Assembly (NCBI GenBank): GCA_018894105.1
Contig: CM032129.1
Location: forward strand, 15,123,968-15,187,967
Source of the DNA: Jacaranda mimosifolia
Taxonomy: Eukaryota > Streptophyta > Magnoliopsida > Lamiales > Bignoniaceae
Length of the DNA stretch: 64,000 bases
Direction of reading: 5' to 3'
The translations under genes and the position numbers were made by a program. The notes beneath the pieces were generated by a model that was not told the origin of the DNA, searched no databases, and saw only the letters and a program-made list of their open reading frames with translations. This document shows positions 1 to 12,743 of this stretch, piece by piece. Every line of letters starts with the position of its first letter. The first letter of the stretch is position 1.

Positions 1-830
1 TAGTAAAAACATAAGTAAATAGATACTGAAATTTATGGAGGTTCAGCAAGCCTACATCCTCTACCTAAGCTTTCGCTTAGAATTTTAAACCTGTCAAATT
101 GATAAGTGTATGAGAATTTACAAAGGATAACAATAATTTGATAGTAATAAACAGTAAGGGATCAAAAACACCATAACATAGTGAAAAATCAGCTCTTCGC
201 AAAGAGCTACACTGAAATCCTAAACGGGATAAAGCAAATTCCAGAGCACTGTGAAACCAGCCACTTGTGAATAGGTCCAAGGGAACTTATGCTAGATTCA
301 CTTGCACAACCTTTGTGGACCATTGCACGAGTTGTTGTCGTTCCGTACGGCAAGCTCTAGTCTCTTTTTCCAGAGCGGAACCAAGAACACTGCAAAAAGG
401 TCCAGAGAGTACCGCCTACTGGTTTCACCTAGAGGTTCTTAGAGCAGCCAAGCGTCGATTTGTTCTCTTCATGGGATCTCTTGAGAGTAAGTATGACTCT
501 CGTCCCTCTTCACCACTAGGTCTTTCGAGACACAAACTGCATTGTCCTCATCTCCCTAAGGTTCGTCGAAGGCAAGCTCCACTTGACCTTCTTCACCATA
601 AGGTCCCTCAAAATCACACGTAGAGCAAAGAATTAGAAACAATTAAGCACAAGAACGTGTAAGAGAGTATCACACAACTTCTCAATACACTTAACAAAGT
701 TCTCTCCCAACTTAGTGATTCACTTCTTAATTGCTGCATTATTTCACTTTTATATGCTTATATCCAACGGCTATAAGTTCTCATTAAGGCAAGAATCCAT
801 TGGAATTAAATAAGGAAACAAGTTAACTTT
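1..830 (-). other. Possible LTR-like fragment, unidentified
   Basis: This stretch is more GC-rich than the AT-rich DNA to its right. On the minus strand there is a TATA-like TATAAAAG (plus 747-754), followed by CT- and T-rich sequence as in many plant LTRs. The only long reading frame, 267-623 on the plus strand (118 codons), resembles no family I recognise and is probably fortuitous. No partner repeat or primer site is visible, so the LTR idea is weak. Confidence 0.2.
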
Positions 831-2017
831 GGTAATTATGCATTTATTCCTTAGACAGCGGATGATTCAATAATTTCAGCATGATGCGATTTCTTTCCTA
901 AGTTGCAAAGACACAAATCAAACTAGAATCTATAGGAGATCTTTTATTTATGGAAAGTAAATTCTATTGCATGACAGATTCCAGCAAACAACATGTAAAC
1001 AGATTCCAATAGATAATATACATACTTTTCAATACATAATTCAAGCAGTAATTTTGTCATGATCAAAACAATGTGAATCATCAAAAGGGTTATTAATTAA
1101 TTATTTAAAACTTTGGTCACAAATTTAAATCACTTGTGGTGTGGATACATATATTTAGTGTGACTAAATATGAAATTACTATATTTATCTATTTTTTCTT
1201 AAATTATTAATTCTGTTTTTAGTAAATCTTAAAAAAAGTATTTATTATCTTCACATATGAAATAATAATGTGCATAAATAACTTTGTACTACTATTTTAG
1301 AAGATAAAGAAATATTATAAATATAAATAAAACTTCCACTTTTCAAATTTTTATCTAAAACCATTTCAAATTTTGTCTTATTAAACCATATATTAAGTCT
1401 AAATGGGAATTATGTAACATCTTGACACACTTATAAGTTAATAATAGATTAACAACAGTAATGACCAACAGATGTTATAGAATTTACTTTGTACTGAGTC
1501 TAAATTTAACATGGGATGGATGTTATAACATCTTGACACACTCATAAATTAACAACAACGATTAAGATGTATTAGATGACATAAAATTTACTTTGTTCTC
1601 TGACACAACTTCACAAAGAAGCAGCAACTTACTATCACATAAATTTTCTAATTTTAGAAGAAAATCAAAACACGTTAATAAATTCTGATTCTTTTAGATA
1701 AAAAAAACAGTTACATAATTCAATATATTAAGATATATAAAATTAAATAATTATGTATATTATTTAATAAGTTTAAAATTAATAATATGAAAAAATTGTT
1801 TATTGTGATGCTAAAGAAAAACATAATTTCTATACTATGTCGTTTAATTATTGTACGCTACCTATTTATGACACTAAAAAGCGGTGATGATAACTCTTGT
1901 TACATAGAAACCTGTCATAGTATAATTATATATATCATAATAAATAAGTAATAATAATTTAAATAAAAATTACTTCCCTCTATATGAGTAGTGTGGCGAC
2001 ACATTATTATAAATTGC

Positions 2018-2018
<1 letters not shown>
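831..2018. other. AT-rich spacer, nothing recognised
   Basis: Very AT-rich DNA with stops in all frames. Two short related passages containing AACATCTTGACACACT (about 1419 and 1529) suggest an old local duplication of roughly 110 bp. No gene or complete element seen. Confidence 0.5.
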
Positions 2019-2091
<73 letters not shown>

Positions 2092-2092
2092 T
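2019..2092. repeat. (AAT)n microsatellite, about 24 units
   Basis: Uninterrupted AAT/ATA trinucleotide run of about 74 bp in AT-rich intergenic DNA. Its purity suggests it is length-variable in the population. Confidence 0.97.
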
Positions 2093-3230
2093 CACTTTTA
2101 TTTTAGTGATATTTAGTATGCAGAATATATATAACCATCAACTGTCTAAAATTAAACTAATATCGATATTTTGGATGGTGTGGGGGGTGGCGGGAGTTGA
2201 CTACAAATTTTTTAATTCTAAAATTAATTTTGAGATTCAACATCAGCAATATAATAAACAAAAGCGATAGGCTAAAAAGAAAATGACAATCTCAAAATTG
2301 CATACTTTTCCACATAGTGAAGTGGAATTCATATAGATGTCCATATACTAAATCTAATCCAAGTTGGACTACCATTTCGACGGGAAAAAGGGTCTGAATG
2401 CCTAGGACGGTCCCACTACGTAGAATTCTCTAGAATGTAATATCTAAAAGAGTTTTCTGCAATGTAATAAGAAAATTAGGTAACGATAAAATTGGCTGCA
2501 AGAAAAATTTTCGTCAAAGAAATAAGAGCAATTATATACGGAAATTCATGAATCTAAAAAGGGGATTCTAAAATTCTTGAAATATATATTTTTAAATCTA
2601 ATTTAATGTATATATCAAGTGTATTTAATTATTTTTATAAAAAAAATATTTAATATATGTATTATATAAATTAATAATGCACTTTAAATAGAGGATCTAA
2701 ATTGATGGTAATTATTCAACTTTCATATTTCAGAGGATAACGTATTGTTTTTATATGATCACCTTGGTAGGAGTAATTTGCAATTTATCCCTTCCTAACA
2801 AATGAAGATCCATGACCAATTCCCGCTAAACATGATTGAAAAGCTGCTACTTGAGGAATGGGTCTGCTCTCAATAATAATAAAATAATGTACTATTTTAT
2901 AGATCTATACTAAACCATATTATACGTATACGTCCGTGTATCTACATGTATATGTAAGTTATGATATTAAATCTGAATTTGGAGATAAGAAATATATATA
3001 TATATATATTATTTATTTTTTTGAGGAAAAGAAAAAACTGCAACTTATAAAATTTCAATATCAGTAAATCAGAAGACGAGTTTGTAGTTAGTATAGAATT
3101 GCCGTGTAATGATAAAAAACTAAAAGTAGAATATTGCTGGGTGGTGCGTGGAGTTTTGTCCAAGTGGGAATAAACTAAAACTCGCACACATGTATTGCGG
3201 CGGTGCCATCATTATATTTCGGAAGAAGAA
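2093..3230. other. AT-rich spacer with short TA run
   Basis: No gene recognised. A (TA)n run lies at about 2993-3010. The minus-strand reading frames over 2942-3302 are low-complexity and carry no domain. Confidence 0.5.
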
Positions 3231-3290
3231 AAAACCAAAACCAAAACCAAAACCAACGCCAACGCCACCGCCACCGCCAACGCCACGGCC
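3231..3290. repeat. Hexanucleotide repeat CCAAAA / CCAACG / CCACCG
   Basis: About ten consecutive hexamers beginning CCA. The first four are CCAAAA; the rest are CCAACG, CCACCG or CCACGG. The register stays at 6 bp throughout. On the minus strand it reads as Gly/Val/Phe-rich low complexity. Confidence 0.85.
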
Positions 3291-3786
3291 ACTAGTGTAC
3301 AATTAGATGGTGACATTAATCATGAAATGAAGAGCATAGAGAAATTAATTCACGCTTAAGTCTTAGAGATAATCATTGCACATAAATGAAGAAGTTGTTT
3401 TTGGCTTCTTCAATTCCTCTGCCACTTCAACAAATATTTTTATACGTAGATACACATAAAGCTAGTCCACCAATATGTTATAATCATTTTTATTTGAAAT
3501 ATGGGTAAAAGTTCGTATTTTATTTATATACATATATATATATAATTCATTAATTAAGTTGGTGCAATATTTATCCTTATAAGTCAAATTGAAAGTTATA
3601 TATTAATTCAGCAGACGACACACACATGACACGTCTATGGCCCTGTTAGTAATTGATGTTCACATTGGAAGTGGTGGCCGGCCGCGCATATATGATATAT
3701 ATGCATGACTATGCCGTGGCAGTTCTTTAATTGTTGACGGAACGCAATTGAGAATGTTATAGTGTGATTTTCTTGTGTCCCATTGC

Positions 3787-4351
3787 TAGGGATGCAAACG
3801 AATTGAGGAGCTTGACAAGTTAGCTCAAAAAGTATTTGAACTCAAATTTAAAGAATTTAAGCTTGAGCAGAGCTCGTGTCACTTTTGAGCCGAGTTTGAG
3901 CCAAATAATTCTTATTCTCAAACTCGCGACCCTATATTTTTTATTTTAAAAAAAATTATATATAAAAAAAATAATATATACTAATTTCAAAAAAAATTTA
4001 TAAAATAAGTTAATTTTTCGAACTTGAACCCGAGCCGAACTCGAGCTTATAGCTAATTTTAAAGAAAATAAAATAAAATATACTAATTTTAATTTTTTTT
4101 ATAAAATAATTTAACTTTTCGAGGTCGAGCTCGAGCTCGAGCTGAACTCCAACCTATAACTTGATTATGATTTCGAGCCTAATGAATCGAGTCGAGCCAA
4201 GCTGAGCCCGAACAAGTGCTCGAGCCGAGCTCGAGCCTCAATTTCCTAAGCTCGTCAAGCTCGAGCTCGATTCATTTGATTCGAGCTCCAGGTCTAGCCT
4301 AAAAAAAGGTCAAAACTCAACTCGACTCGACTCGACTCATTTGCATCCCTA
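3787..4351. mobile_element. Non-autonomous hAT element (MITE), 565 bp, 8-bp TSD
   Basis: The left end reads TAGGGATGCAAACGA and the right end is the inverse (TCATTTGCATCCCTA), giving terminal inverted repeats of about 15 bp. The element is flanked by an exact 8-bp direct repeat CCCATTGC at 3779-3786 and 4352-4359, the duplication size made by hAT transposases. The inside is full of CTCGAG-type palindromes (for example near 4120-4140 and 4225-4275) that make the ends self-complementary. There is no coding capacity, so it must have moved in trans. Confidence 0.92.
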
Positions 4352-4812
4352 CCCATTGCCATGGTTTGTAAGAGTTTTGGAATTTGTTTACATTCAAATT
4401 GACTGATAGTTAAAATAAATGTAATATTAATGATAAATAAATTATGATAATGCATAAATTATCTCTAATAATATATATTATACGTTAATAATTTTTATTT
4501 GTCATTAAAATATTTTTAGATGATAAATTTTTTTATTTTTTTACAATATAACTTAATAGTGATAAAAACTAAGACTATGCTTGTTTCCATGGAAAAAGTT
4601 CCTTTGAAAATTCTCTCAAAATCCAAATAAATATTTTCCCCAAAATTTAGACTTTCTCCCGAAATATTATTAAAATATTATAATAATTTCAAATCATCAC
4701 ATCAACCAAAACTATATGTATCTTTTAATTATTATTTTATTATAAATATATTATTTTATTATTATATCATGATTATAAAAATAATATATAACAATATAAA
4801 AACTTGATGTGA

Positions 4813-5606
4813 CACTACAAAAAAATATAATACTTGTGACAAAATAAAAGTTGCGACTACTAACATGTATTAAGTGGCAATAAGTTTTATCTTGTCACTG
4901 ATAATAATTTTTAAATGAAAATAATTTTTATCTTGTCACAATATGACTCAATTGTGATAAAAATTAATATTTTAAATTGTCACCATTAACAATTAGTGAC
5001 ACCCTTAGGGCCCGTGTGGTTTTATTGCCATTTCCATTTTCCATTTTTATCATTTATAAAATGGTGAGAATTAGTTATGTGATGTGATGTAGAAATGAAA
5101 ATGTATTTGGATGAAATGTTTGGAAATATAATAATTATGTTGGTTTTAATAGGTTGTAGGTAGAGAGAGAGAAATAATGGAATAGAGAGAGAAGATATAT
5201 AGGTTATTGGGAAAATATATATCTATACGTTGTTGGAGAATGTGTTTTGAAAATGAAAATTGAAATTATGTTGGGTGAAAAATTTTAAAAAGTGATTATT
5301 TCTATAACTGAAATAGTAAAATTGGTGAAAATGGGGTTTAGAAATAAAACGAAACAGCCCCTTAGTGACAACCTAACACCAATAAAAATTGTCACCATAA
5401 TTTGTGACAAGATTTTCATTGTTACCTTAGATGTATCACTAATTCTTTATGGTGACAATTTAACCACTACTCTTGTCACTATTTAGTTTGTAAAAATTAT
5501 TAACGTGACAATACTAAATCTTTTATCACCTAATATACATCATTAGTGACAACTTTTGCTTTTGTCACTTACTCTTTTATCACTAATTTATCTTTTTCTT
5601 GTAGTG
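4813..5606. mobile_element. Non-autonomous CACTA (En/Spm) element, 794 bp
   Basis: It starts CACTACAAAAAAA and ends TTTTTCTTGTAGTG, the inverted termini of plant CACTA elements. Flanking trinucleotides are TGA and TAA, a near match to the 3-bp target duplication of this superfamily. Many copies of a subterminal GTGACAA / TTGTCAC motif occur in both orientations, as expected for transposase binding repeats. No coding sequence. It contains a nested PIF/Harbinger element. Confidence 0.85.
5008..5361. mobile_element. PIF/Harbinger (Tourist-like) MITE nested in CACTA, 354 bp
   Basis: The termini GGGCCCGTGTGGTTTTATT and the inverse of AATAAAACGAAACAGCCCC form imperfect inverted repeats of about 19 bp. 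The element is flanked by TTA on both sides (5005-5007 and 5362-5364), the 3-bp target of PIF/Harbinger elements. The host sequence on both sides is CACTA subterminal repeat, so this insertion is the younger one. The inside is noncoding. Confidence 0.85.
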
Positions 5607-5609
5607 TAA

Positions 5610-6149
5610 TACCACCAACCAATAAAAACTCACATGAAAAGATATCTATAGTAAAATTTATGTTTTCTTTCAAATATAACCAAAATAACTTTATTCTCAA
5701 CACATTCTTTAAGTCCAATACCAAAATATATACTCCCAAAACATTCCTCATAACAAAAATAAAGATTGCTTAATATTTTAAGGTCTTACCATAGTGACAA
5801 TCTAGTAACAACACTGTAATTTGTAATTAATCAACAAGATTTTCATTGTTTCTAAATTATATATTGTTATTGTACATGTATAACTTCTTAATGGTAACAC
5901 AGTACTTCTTACTGTACTTTTAAATACTATTAAATTTATAAAAATTATTAGGATGATAAAATAGAATTTTTTACCACTTAATACATATAATTAGAAATAA
6001 TTTTTATATTATTACTTATTATTTTGTCACTTAATTTTTTTTTTTACAGTATGGTGTTATCTATTTATTTTTAATTATTATTTCTTGTTTTATCAGGTCT
6101 TTGCAACAATCCTCAGGATGGCTATCTCTCTTGTGGTATGATTAGTGTG
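5610..6149. other. AT-rich spacer with GTGACAA-like decay
   Basis: No gene. Around 5790-6060 there are weak echoes of the CACTA subterminal motifs and a TTTTTTACAGTATGG stretch that could be a decayed second CACTA end. Confidence 0.3.
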
Positions 6150-7310
6150 CAAGAATGAGATGGGAATGGAATGGGCATTCTATAGTCTATTCCTAAACCC
6201 ATACTTGATATAATTTAGAGATAAGAATCCACATTCCCACAGGAATCCCATTCTTAATATCATGGGTTTAGCCATTCCTTACCTCTCCCATAGGTTTAAC
6301 CATTCTCAATCTATCAAGAATGAACTAATATTTTTCTTTGATAAAATTACCCTTCAAAATTTAACAAAAAACTTATATATTAAAACAAAAGTTTGTATTT
6401 GTAAATATTTTTTATCATGTTCCAACTTATTTAATTGCAACACGTTTTTATTTAATTATATATTTACTCATATATTTTTTTAGTACTATTATAAAAATAT
6501 TAAAATCTTATAAATTATTATAAAAATAAAATAATAAAGAATAAAATAAGAATAATTATACTCCTCTCAATTTTTATTGTAAAAAAAATAGAAGCATCAT
6601 TAACTTGGTTCATGCCTAATGAAATATATATAATTTATAACATTAATTATATATGTATATCTTCGAATGATTAAAAAAAATACAAAATTAATAAATAAAG
6701 AGTTGTGCATTTTATTAAACATTTAAAAAAAGGTGAAATCAAGGCATTCTAGTCTTATCACAAAAATGTTAAGCTAGCACTCTGGTTATAAGATATTTTA
6801 TAATTTTTTAATAACATTTTATCAAAATGTTCAAAAGAGCATACTAAATTATAATTATAGGAGTAATTTCAAAGAACTTGTGTTTATATACATATGTGTG
6901 TGTGTGTGTATTTGCATAAACGTGTATAATATAGTTGATAAGATATGAAATGTATATATTTGTTAATGTAATTCGAATAACATTAAAATTGCATAATTGT
7001 AGGCTTACCCACAAAATTCTTTTACAATAATATATACAAAATAAATGTACTAATAAATATTTTTATTTTAGTAAATTTTACAAAAAGGTAATTTGGTCAT
7101 TTAAAAAGTTTCATTCGATTCCTACCAGTTATTACTAAACACAATCATAAGAATGGAATCAAACAAGAAATGACAATTTTATTCCTTTCTCATTCCTTAT
7201 ACATACTAAGAATAGGATAAGTTATACCATCACCATTCCTTTCTCATCTTCATTCAATTCCTAAAATCACTCCATTCTCATTTTGTTCTATTCCTATTCT
7301 TAGTTCAAGG
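6150..7310. mobile_element. Possible decayed inverted-repeat element rich in GGAATGG / CCATTCC
   Basis: The left part (6150-6320) carries repeated GAATGAGATGGGAATGG and CCATTCTC motifs. The right part (7100-7310) carries the inverse (CATTCCTTTCTCATTCC, CCATTCTCATTTTG). This arrangement is common in plant hAT/PIF-type MITEs with simple subterminal repeats. I could not fix exact termini or a target duplication. Confidence 0.3.
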
Positions 7311-9207
7311 AGTTCGACGAGAATAAAAAGATGACATGATAAACAAAAATTGGTTGGAACTTTTCAAATTCTATGATTATTCCGAATTTCTAACAAACTC
7401 TCGTAAATTGTCAAAATTTTATAGATAGATATGTAATTCTTCTTTAGTATTTTACTCAGCTGAAAGAGCATCACTATAAGAGAAGAATATAAATTTAATG
7501 AGCTAAATGACGCGAAGAACTTCCTAAATACAATTATATATATATCGGACAACTAAGTATTCTAATTAAAATCATAGAGGATAAAACAAAGATTTGATGG
7601 TGGGACTGGATTAATGTAAAATTATAATCCTACTAACTAATTAACCATAAATAATTTAATTTTCTGAAGTCTCATGATGAAGAACATATTTTCATTGTTC
7701 TGTCTTTTCTTGCAAGCGTATTAATTATAGGTTCTTAAATCAGTAAATTTGGTTTGCTAATTGTCTTCGCAGCCATATTTTGTTTGTGGTTGGTTAAATT
7801 GTATCTCTAAAGTTGATATTAAGGCTTTCAGTGTTTTCTCTGATTAATAGTTTGAAGAAAGGTGCAACCTAGATCCAAATTTTAACAAGCTTATCAAAAG
7901 CATACAATATGTTGATATATGTTGATATATCTAATTACTTTAAGTCTACTGGTCACCAACTGGAGGAACTCTGCAATCTAGTAGTTAATTGTAAGTTGAA
8001 ATGACTTGGGACGTTACGGTGGATCACTGGCAACTAACATATTTTGTTTATAATACTAGAAAAATTTATTGAAGAAATTGAAAGTATGATGTGCCTAATT
8101 GCATGCAAGAAAAATTTCTATACTGTCCTGAAAGTGATAATTGTCCTCACTATTTGTGCTGTAGGAACTATGGCAATGTATCCTAGGATTCAACTAAGGC
8201 ACTCAAGAAATTGCAGCCAACACTCTAAAATCCCTACTTTTGAATTTCGGTTGACGTTGAAAATATTTGAGAGAGTATGAGGATATTTTTGGACAGTAAT
8301 AATGCCTTTTTCTTTTTCTTTTTCTTTTTTTCTGAAATGCGTATTTAATTTGTGGGTACAACAACTATTCACAACAGTTATAACTGTTAATTTAAACAAT
8401 GCATTGATTTTAACAATCTTGTCTTTTTTCTAATAGTCACATTATTTTTTATTAAAAATGTATTTAAATAAATTACGTATTTAATTCAATTCTGAATTAA
8501 AATATAATTCAATTTAATCCACACTACGTCGTGCACATGCTAAGTCTTCATTTTTAAATATGTATATAAAATTTTCATGCACTTGGACACTCTTCAAAAA
8601 TCTTAAAATAATATAAAAGCTTAACAAGAGATTCATTTAATAAAGGGACTCTCTTTTTCTTATTTTTGTCAATGTAGGATTGAAATTTCAAAAGGACTTT
8701 CATATTTTCTCCACTTAACAAACTATTTAGAAGTTCTAATTAATTCCAACATCTAATGTATTTAAGACCATAAGCATTGTTGACAAAAGAAGAGATTAGG
8801 CATTGCATTGCAAGTATTCAAGTAACCCAAACATTACAAATTGTCTAATTGTTTCTATTTTCTATAGGGTTGGACAAAGTCCCTTGCTTTTATATAGAAA
8901 GGCAAAGTATATATTTTTCACATTCTTTTTTGGGAGAAAATGGTACTAAAAATCTTTATTCATAACAAATACTTGATCACATGCAAATCTCACCTGCTCA
9001 AATTATAATTGTTGTAGTCTGAAATTTGATTAGGGAATTAACTTGTTTATATATGTCCGTCACCAAATGATATCAAAGTCCAAAAAAGTCTCTCTTTCAT
9101 TTTTCTCACTTTTTCTTCATATATATTATACTTGCTCACAACTATGGACTTGTTCATCTGCCAAATAATTTATTTATTTATTATTATTTTATTTTTTTGA
9201 GACATGA
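7311..9207. other. AT-rich spacer, no gene recognised
   Basis: Includes a pyrimidine run of TTTTTC units at 8306-8332. The frame at 8044-8280 (78 codons) has no family resemblance and starts in AT-rich DNA; I do not regard it as a gene. Confidence 0.5.
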
Positions 9208-9444
9208 CAGATGTGTGTGTGTGTGTGTGTGTGTGTGAGTGAGAGAGAGAGAGAGAGCTGAAATGCCATGAAATTGAGAGAAAAAATGATCATTCATTGA
9301 TCTGAAAAATGGTGTGTATATATACAAGCAAAAGGATGAAAAACTAACATGCCAGCTATACAACTAACTTTAAGATATCCTAACTAACAAAGAGATGAGA
9401 TGTACAATGTACAAATTATATACATGAGCTGAGTTCCCTTAATA
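9208..9444 (-). repeat. Copia 3' LTR
   Basis: About 237 bp, matching 13197-13430 along its length (shared CATTCATTGATCT, GCCAGCTATACAACTAACTT and TATATACATGAG blocks). It includes a (TG)n(AG)n run at 9212-9257 that is longer than in the partner LTR. Next to it, 9446-9456 read on the minus strand is TTGTGGGGGCA, a good polypurine tract. Confidence 0.88.
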
Positions 9445-9559
9445 TGCCCCCACAAGATGGACCGTAGATGTTGTTAATGTCCATCTTGGAGAGATGAATG
9501 TTGAGAAGATGAGCTAGAAGTGGCTTCGTGAACATGTCTGCAAGTTTTAGGGAAGACTT

Positions 9560-9909
9560 GATACGCATGATCTTGAGGAAACTGTCAGCAACCTTGTCAG
9601 AACAAAGTAACAGTCTAACTCTATGTGTTTGGTACATTCATGGAACATAGGATTAGAAGCAATATGTATACCAACTTGATTGTCGAAGAATATAACTAGA
9701 GTATGAGTATCTATTTGGAAGTCATGAAGTAGTTGTTTGAGCAAGATGAGTTTAGATGTGGTAGCAGCTAGAGCATGGTACTCGGCTTTGGCGGAGGAGC
9801 GTGATGCAATGGTCTGTTTCTTGGCTTTCCAGTAGACTAAACACTGGCCTAGGAAGATACAAAACCCAATGGTAGATCTCCTAGTATCGTGGTAAGACCC
9901 AGTATGCAT
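9560..9909 (-). pseudogene. Copia RNase H remnant
   Basis: The minus-strand translation over 9600-9909 shows the copia RNase H hallmarks: DTRRSTIGFCIFLG, then WKAKKQTIASRSSAKAEYHA and FFDNQVGIHIASNP. These are the usual D-T-R-R-S-T and S-R-S-S-A-E-A-E-Y blocks, with K replacing the first E. In the living element this enzyme removes RNA from the RNA-DNA hybrid during reverse transcription. It sits between the reverse transcriptase remnant and the 3' LTR as expected. The frame breaks after TRLLTV near 9600. Confidence 0.9.
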
Positions 9910-10039
9910 TAGAGAAAGCTTGAAACTATAATGGAAATGAAGCTAAAAAGAATAATCCTTGACTAGGATAATGTTTGAGGTATTAAAGGAGATGATGAGC
10001 GGCCTAGAGATGCTAAATTTTTGGCTAGGAGATGTACTG

Positions 10040-10832
10040 GCTAAGTTTGTGAACTACAAAGCAAATATCAGGTCTGGAGAGGGTTAAGTATAGTAAGTGG
10101 CCAACTAATCTTCTATATTGAGTGGCATCAGAAAGGAGGTCTTTATCCGTTGCATTGAGTTGAACTTCTGGGTCTGTGGGAACATCTACTAGCTTGCTAG
10201 CTAGAAAACCTGTATCTTCAAGGATTTTTAGGGTATAATGTTTCTGAGAAAAGGCAATGTCGGTGCTGTTGCGGGCAATTTCTAGACTTAAGAAATACCT
10301 TAAGGGGCCTCTGTCCTTGAGCTTGAACTTGGATTAGAGGAGTTGTTTGAGGGAGTTAATGATACCAACAAAGAGACCAGTGATTACAATATCATCCACA
10401 TAGACTAGAACGACAATGGAAGAAGATTTTTTGCCTTTGGTAACTAAGGAGTAGTCAGATTTGGACTACTTGAAATAGTGGCTGAGCTAACCTTGAGAGA
10501 TCTTGGTATACAACTGTCTGGAGGCTTGTTTAAGGCTATAGATGGACTTGTTGAGCTTGCAAACTATTCTCGAAGAAACAGAAGAAGTGTGCTTGAAAGA
10601 ATAACCTGGGGAGTGGGGTTTCTATGTAGACTTCTTCAAATAAATCACCATTGAGGAAGGCATTGTTCCTATCTGACTGAGTGAGATGCTTGTATTGTTT
10701 GGCAGCAAGAGCAAAAAGCAGCTTCATAGTCACAAGTTTGGCAACCGGACAAAAAGTGTCAAAGAAGTATGCCCTCTTGTTGTGTGTAGCCTTGTGCAAC
10801 CAAATGAGCTTTGTATCTTTCGACAGATCCAT
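10040..10832 (-). pseudogene. Copia reverse transcriptase remnant
   Basis: The N-terminal part (10600-10832) reads DTFCPVAKLVTMKLLFALAA followed by a Q-S-D-R-N-N-A-F-L-N-G-D-L segment, the classic F-S-P-V-A-K and D-V-x-N-A-F-L-H-G-D-L block of copia RT, with the catalytic D apparently preserved. The catalytic box YVDDIVIT is readable at plus 10391-10402 and just below. A further block, LVGHLLYLTLSRPDICF, lies near 10060-10110. Several frameshifts and stops separate them, so no active enzyme can be made. Confidence 0.88.
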
Positions 10833-11122
10833 CGAACCTGTGTTTGATCTTGTAAGCTTATTTATAGCCTATTGTATGCTTGTCTGAAGGTAAAGGGACT
10901 AAAGACCAAATGTTATTTAATTTCATGGTATCCAATTTTGCTTTCATAGCATCTCGCTAAAGAGGGGATTTTATGGCTTGTTTTTGTAGGTGGTATGTTC
11001 AAAGTGAACTGAGATAGAGAGAGAAAATTTTCTATACGAATGGGAGAGACAGTTTTCTGGCAATTCTTGTTGATCTTCTGGGAGCAGAAGGAGACTTAGT
11101 ACTTGGTTAAAAATGAGAATTG

Positions 11123-11949
11123 TCAGCTTGTGAGGAGGATGTGACTAAAGGTGGGGTAGAAATTGAGGGGTTGTGGGATCACTAACTGGGGGAAGGGATC
11201 AAGTACAAGCTCTGTATGTGAGATAGACTGGAATGAAAAGGTTATCTCATGAAATATAACATTACGAGATATAAAGGTATGTTTTGTGTGGATATTGTAC
11301 AGTTTGTAGCCTTTCATACTAGGTGGATAACCGAGGAAGACACATCGTCTAGCCCTAGGTTGAAACTTTGGTCTATAGGCAAACAAAATAGATGTGAAAG
11401 CCAGAAAATCGAGGACTTTAAGTGTGGAATAATCAAAGCTAGAATGGAAAAGGAGTTCATAGGGTGTTTTATGCTGAAGAATACGTGAAGGAGTTCAATC
11501 AATGATAATGGTTACTGTTAAGATGCAATCAGTTCAAAATTTTATAGAAACTTCGAATTGGAATATAAAGCTCAAGCAACATTAAGTATATGTTGGTATT
11601 TCCTTTCCACCACAAAGTTATGTTGGGGTTTTTCAACGCAATAATGTTGATGAAGAATCCTTGTTCATTGAAGAAGTCAGAATGCTAATTCTTTGGCATT
11701 ATCAGTTTAGAAGCATTTTATTTTGGTTTGAAATACAGTGGAGATCATGGAGTAGAGTCTGGGAATAATTTTAGTGGCTTTAGACTTTGTTTGAAGAAGA
11801 AATGCCAAGATAAAACGTGTGGAGTCATCCATAATGGTTAGAAAGCACCTATGGCCAGTGTAAGATATAGTATTGTATGGTCCCCATACATCAACATGAA
11901 CAAGATCAAAAGAATTAAGAGATAGATGATTACAAGATACAAACGACAA
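11123..11949 (-). pseudogene. Copia integrase remnant
   Basis: The core begins near 11940 with DLVHVDVWGPYNTISYTGHR and MDDSTRF, containing the D-V-W-G-P and D-D-x-S-R blocks that carry the first two catalytic acidic residues. The C-terminal part (11123-11386) shows RPKFQPRARRCVFLGYPP and GYKLYN, the standard C-terminal copia integrase motif. The middle (11390-11700) is frameshifted, although the segment around plus 11400-11490 read on the minus strand still resembles the H-K-x-P-x-E-L-L region. Confidence 0.88.
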
Positions 11950-11955
11950 TTGTTT

Positions 11956-12174
11956 CTATTTTGTTAGAGGGCAAATGTTACATATATCATTGCACGAGGA
12001 ATCAAAATGAAGTAAGGGCTTTGAGCCAACTAGTCTTTTATAAGAGATGTATCCTAGTCTATGGTGCCATATAAAGGCAGACACTTTATTTACATAAGGA
12101 GAACTAGCTATAGATGTTGTGGTAGTGAGTACATAAAGACCATCGAGAGAATCAACTTTGCCAATCATCTTCAT
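11956..12174 (-). pseudogene. Copia GAG-pre-integrase zinc-binding remnant
   Basis: The minus-strand frame contains FIWHHRLGYISYKRL and later CNDICNICPLTK, i.e. the H-x3-H / C-x2-C zinc module (WHxRLGH..C..C) that precedes copia integrase. It lies directly upstream of the integrase core, with the expected orientation and spacing. Confidence 0.85.
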
Positions 12175-12743
12175 GTTATTGCGTTCCTAAACAAAGTAGT
12201 AGGCATCAAATGAGGAAATGATTAGGTGAGTTTTTAGTAAGAGCAGCCATTGATAGCAAATTAAATTTGAAGTTTGGCACATATAGAACATTATCAAGGA
12301 TTAAGTCCTATGTGAGTTTGATACTGCCACTGAAGTGAACATGAATAGTTGTGTTATTCAAAAGAGCGGTAAATGAGTTTTGTATAGAATAGATTGAGTT
12401 AAGCATGGAAATGTTAGAGCATATATGAAACTCAATTGATAGAAGGCATGGCGTCCAGAAGCAACATTTGACGGCGAACTTGATTATAAGACTTATTTAA
12501 CCCCATTAGGAAGGATAGAACATATTCTATATGATAGAAGTCAGTTAGGGCTTTTACACCGCTGCAGGTGCAGTTACTGAAAGAGCAAATCGATCAAAAA
12601 TTGCTCAATTCCTCTCAAATTGATTTCAATTTCATGAAATAGACACTCATTGATTGTTGATTCTGAATGTTCTGAACAACCTTATAGCAGAGCTAAAACA
12701 AGTGAGGGTCGTTGCTTTACTGCAATCAGTCTCGAAGATCATT

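Noticed and set aside
267..623. 118-codon plus-strand frame near the left edge
   Set aside because: No domain or family resemblance, and the minus strand looks more LTR-like. Treated as a chance frame.
3640..3700. GGCCGGCCGCGC island as a possible promoter or CpG element
   Set aside because: Only about 15 bp of GC-rich DNA with no gene or TATA context.
5760..6060. Possible second CACTA element ending TTTTTTACAGTATGG
   Set aside because: The termini are too degenerate and there is no target duplication. Noted only as CACTA-like decay.
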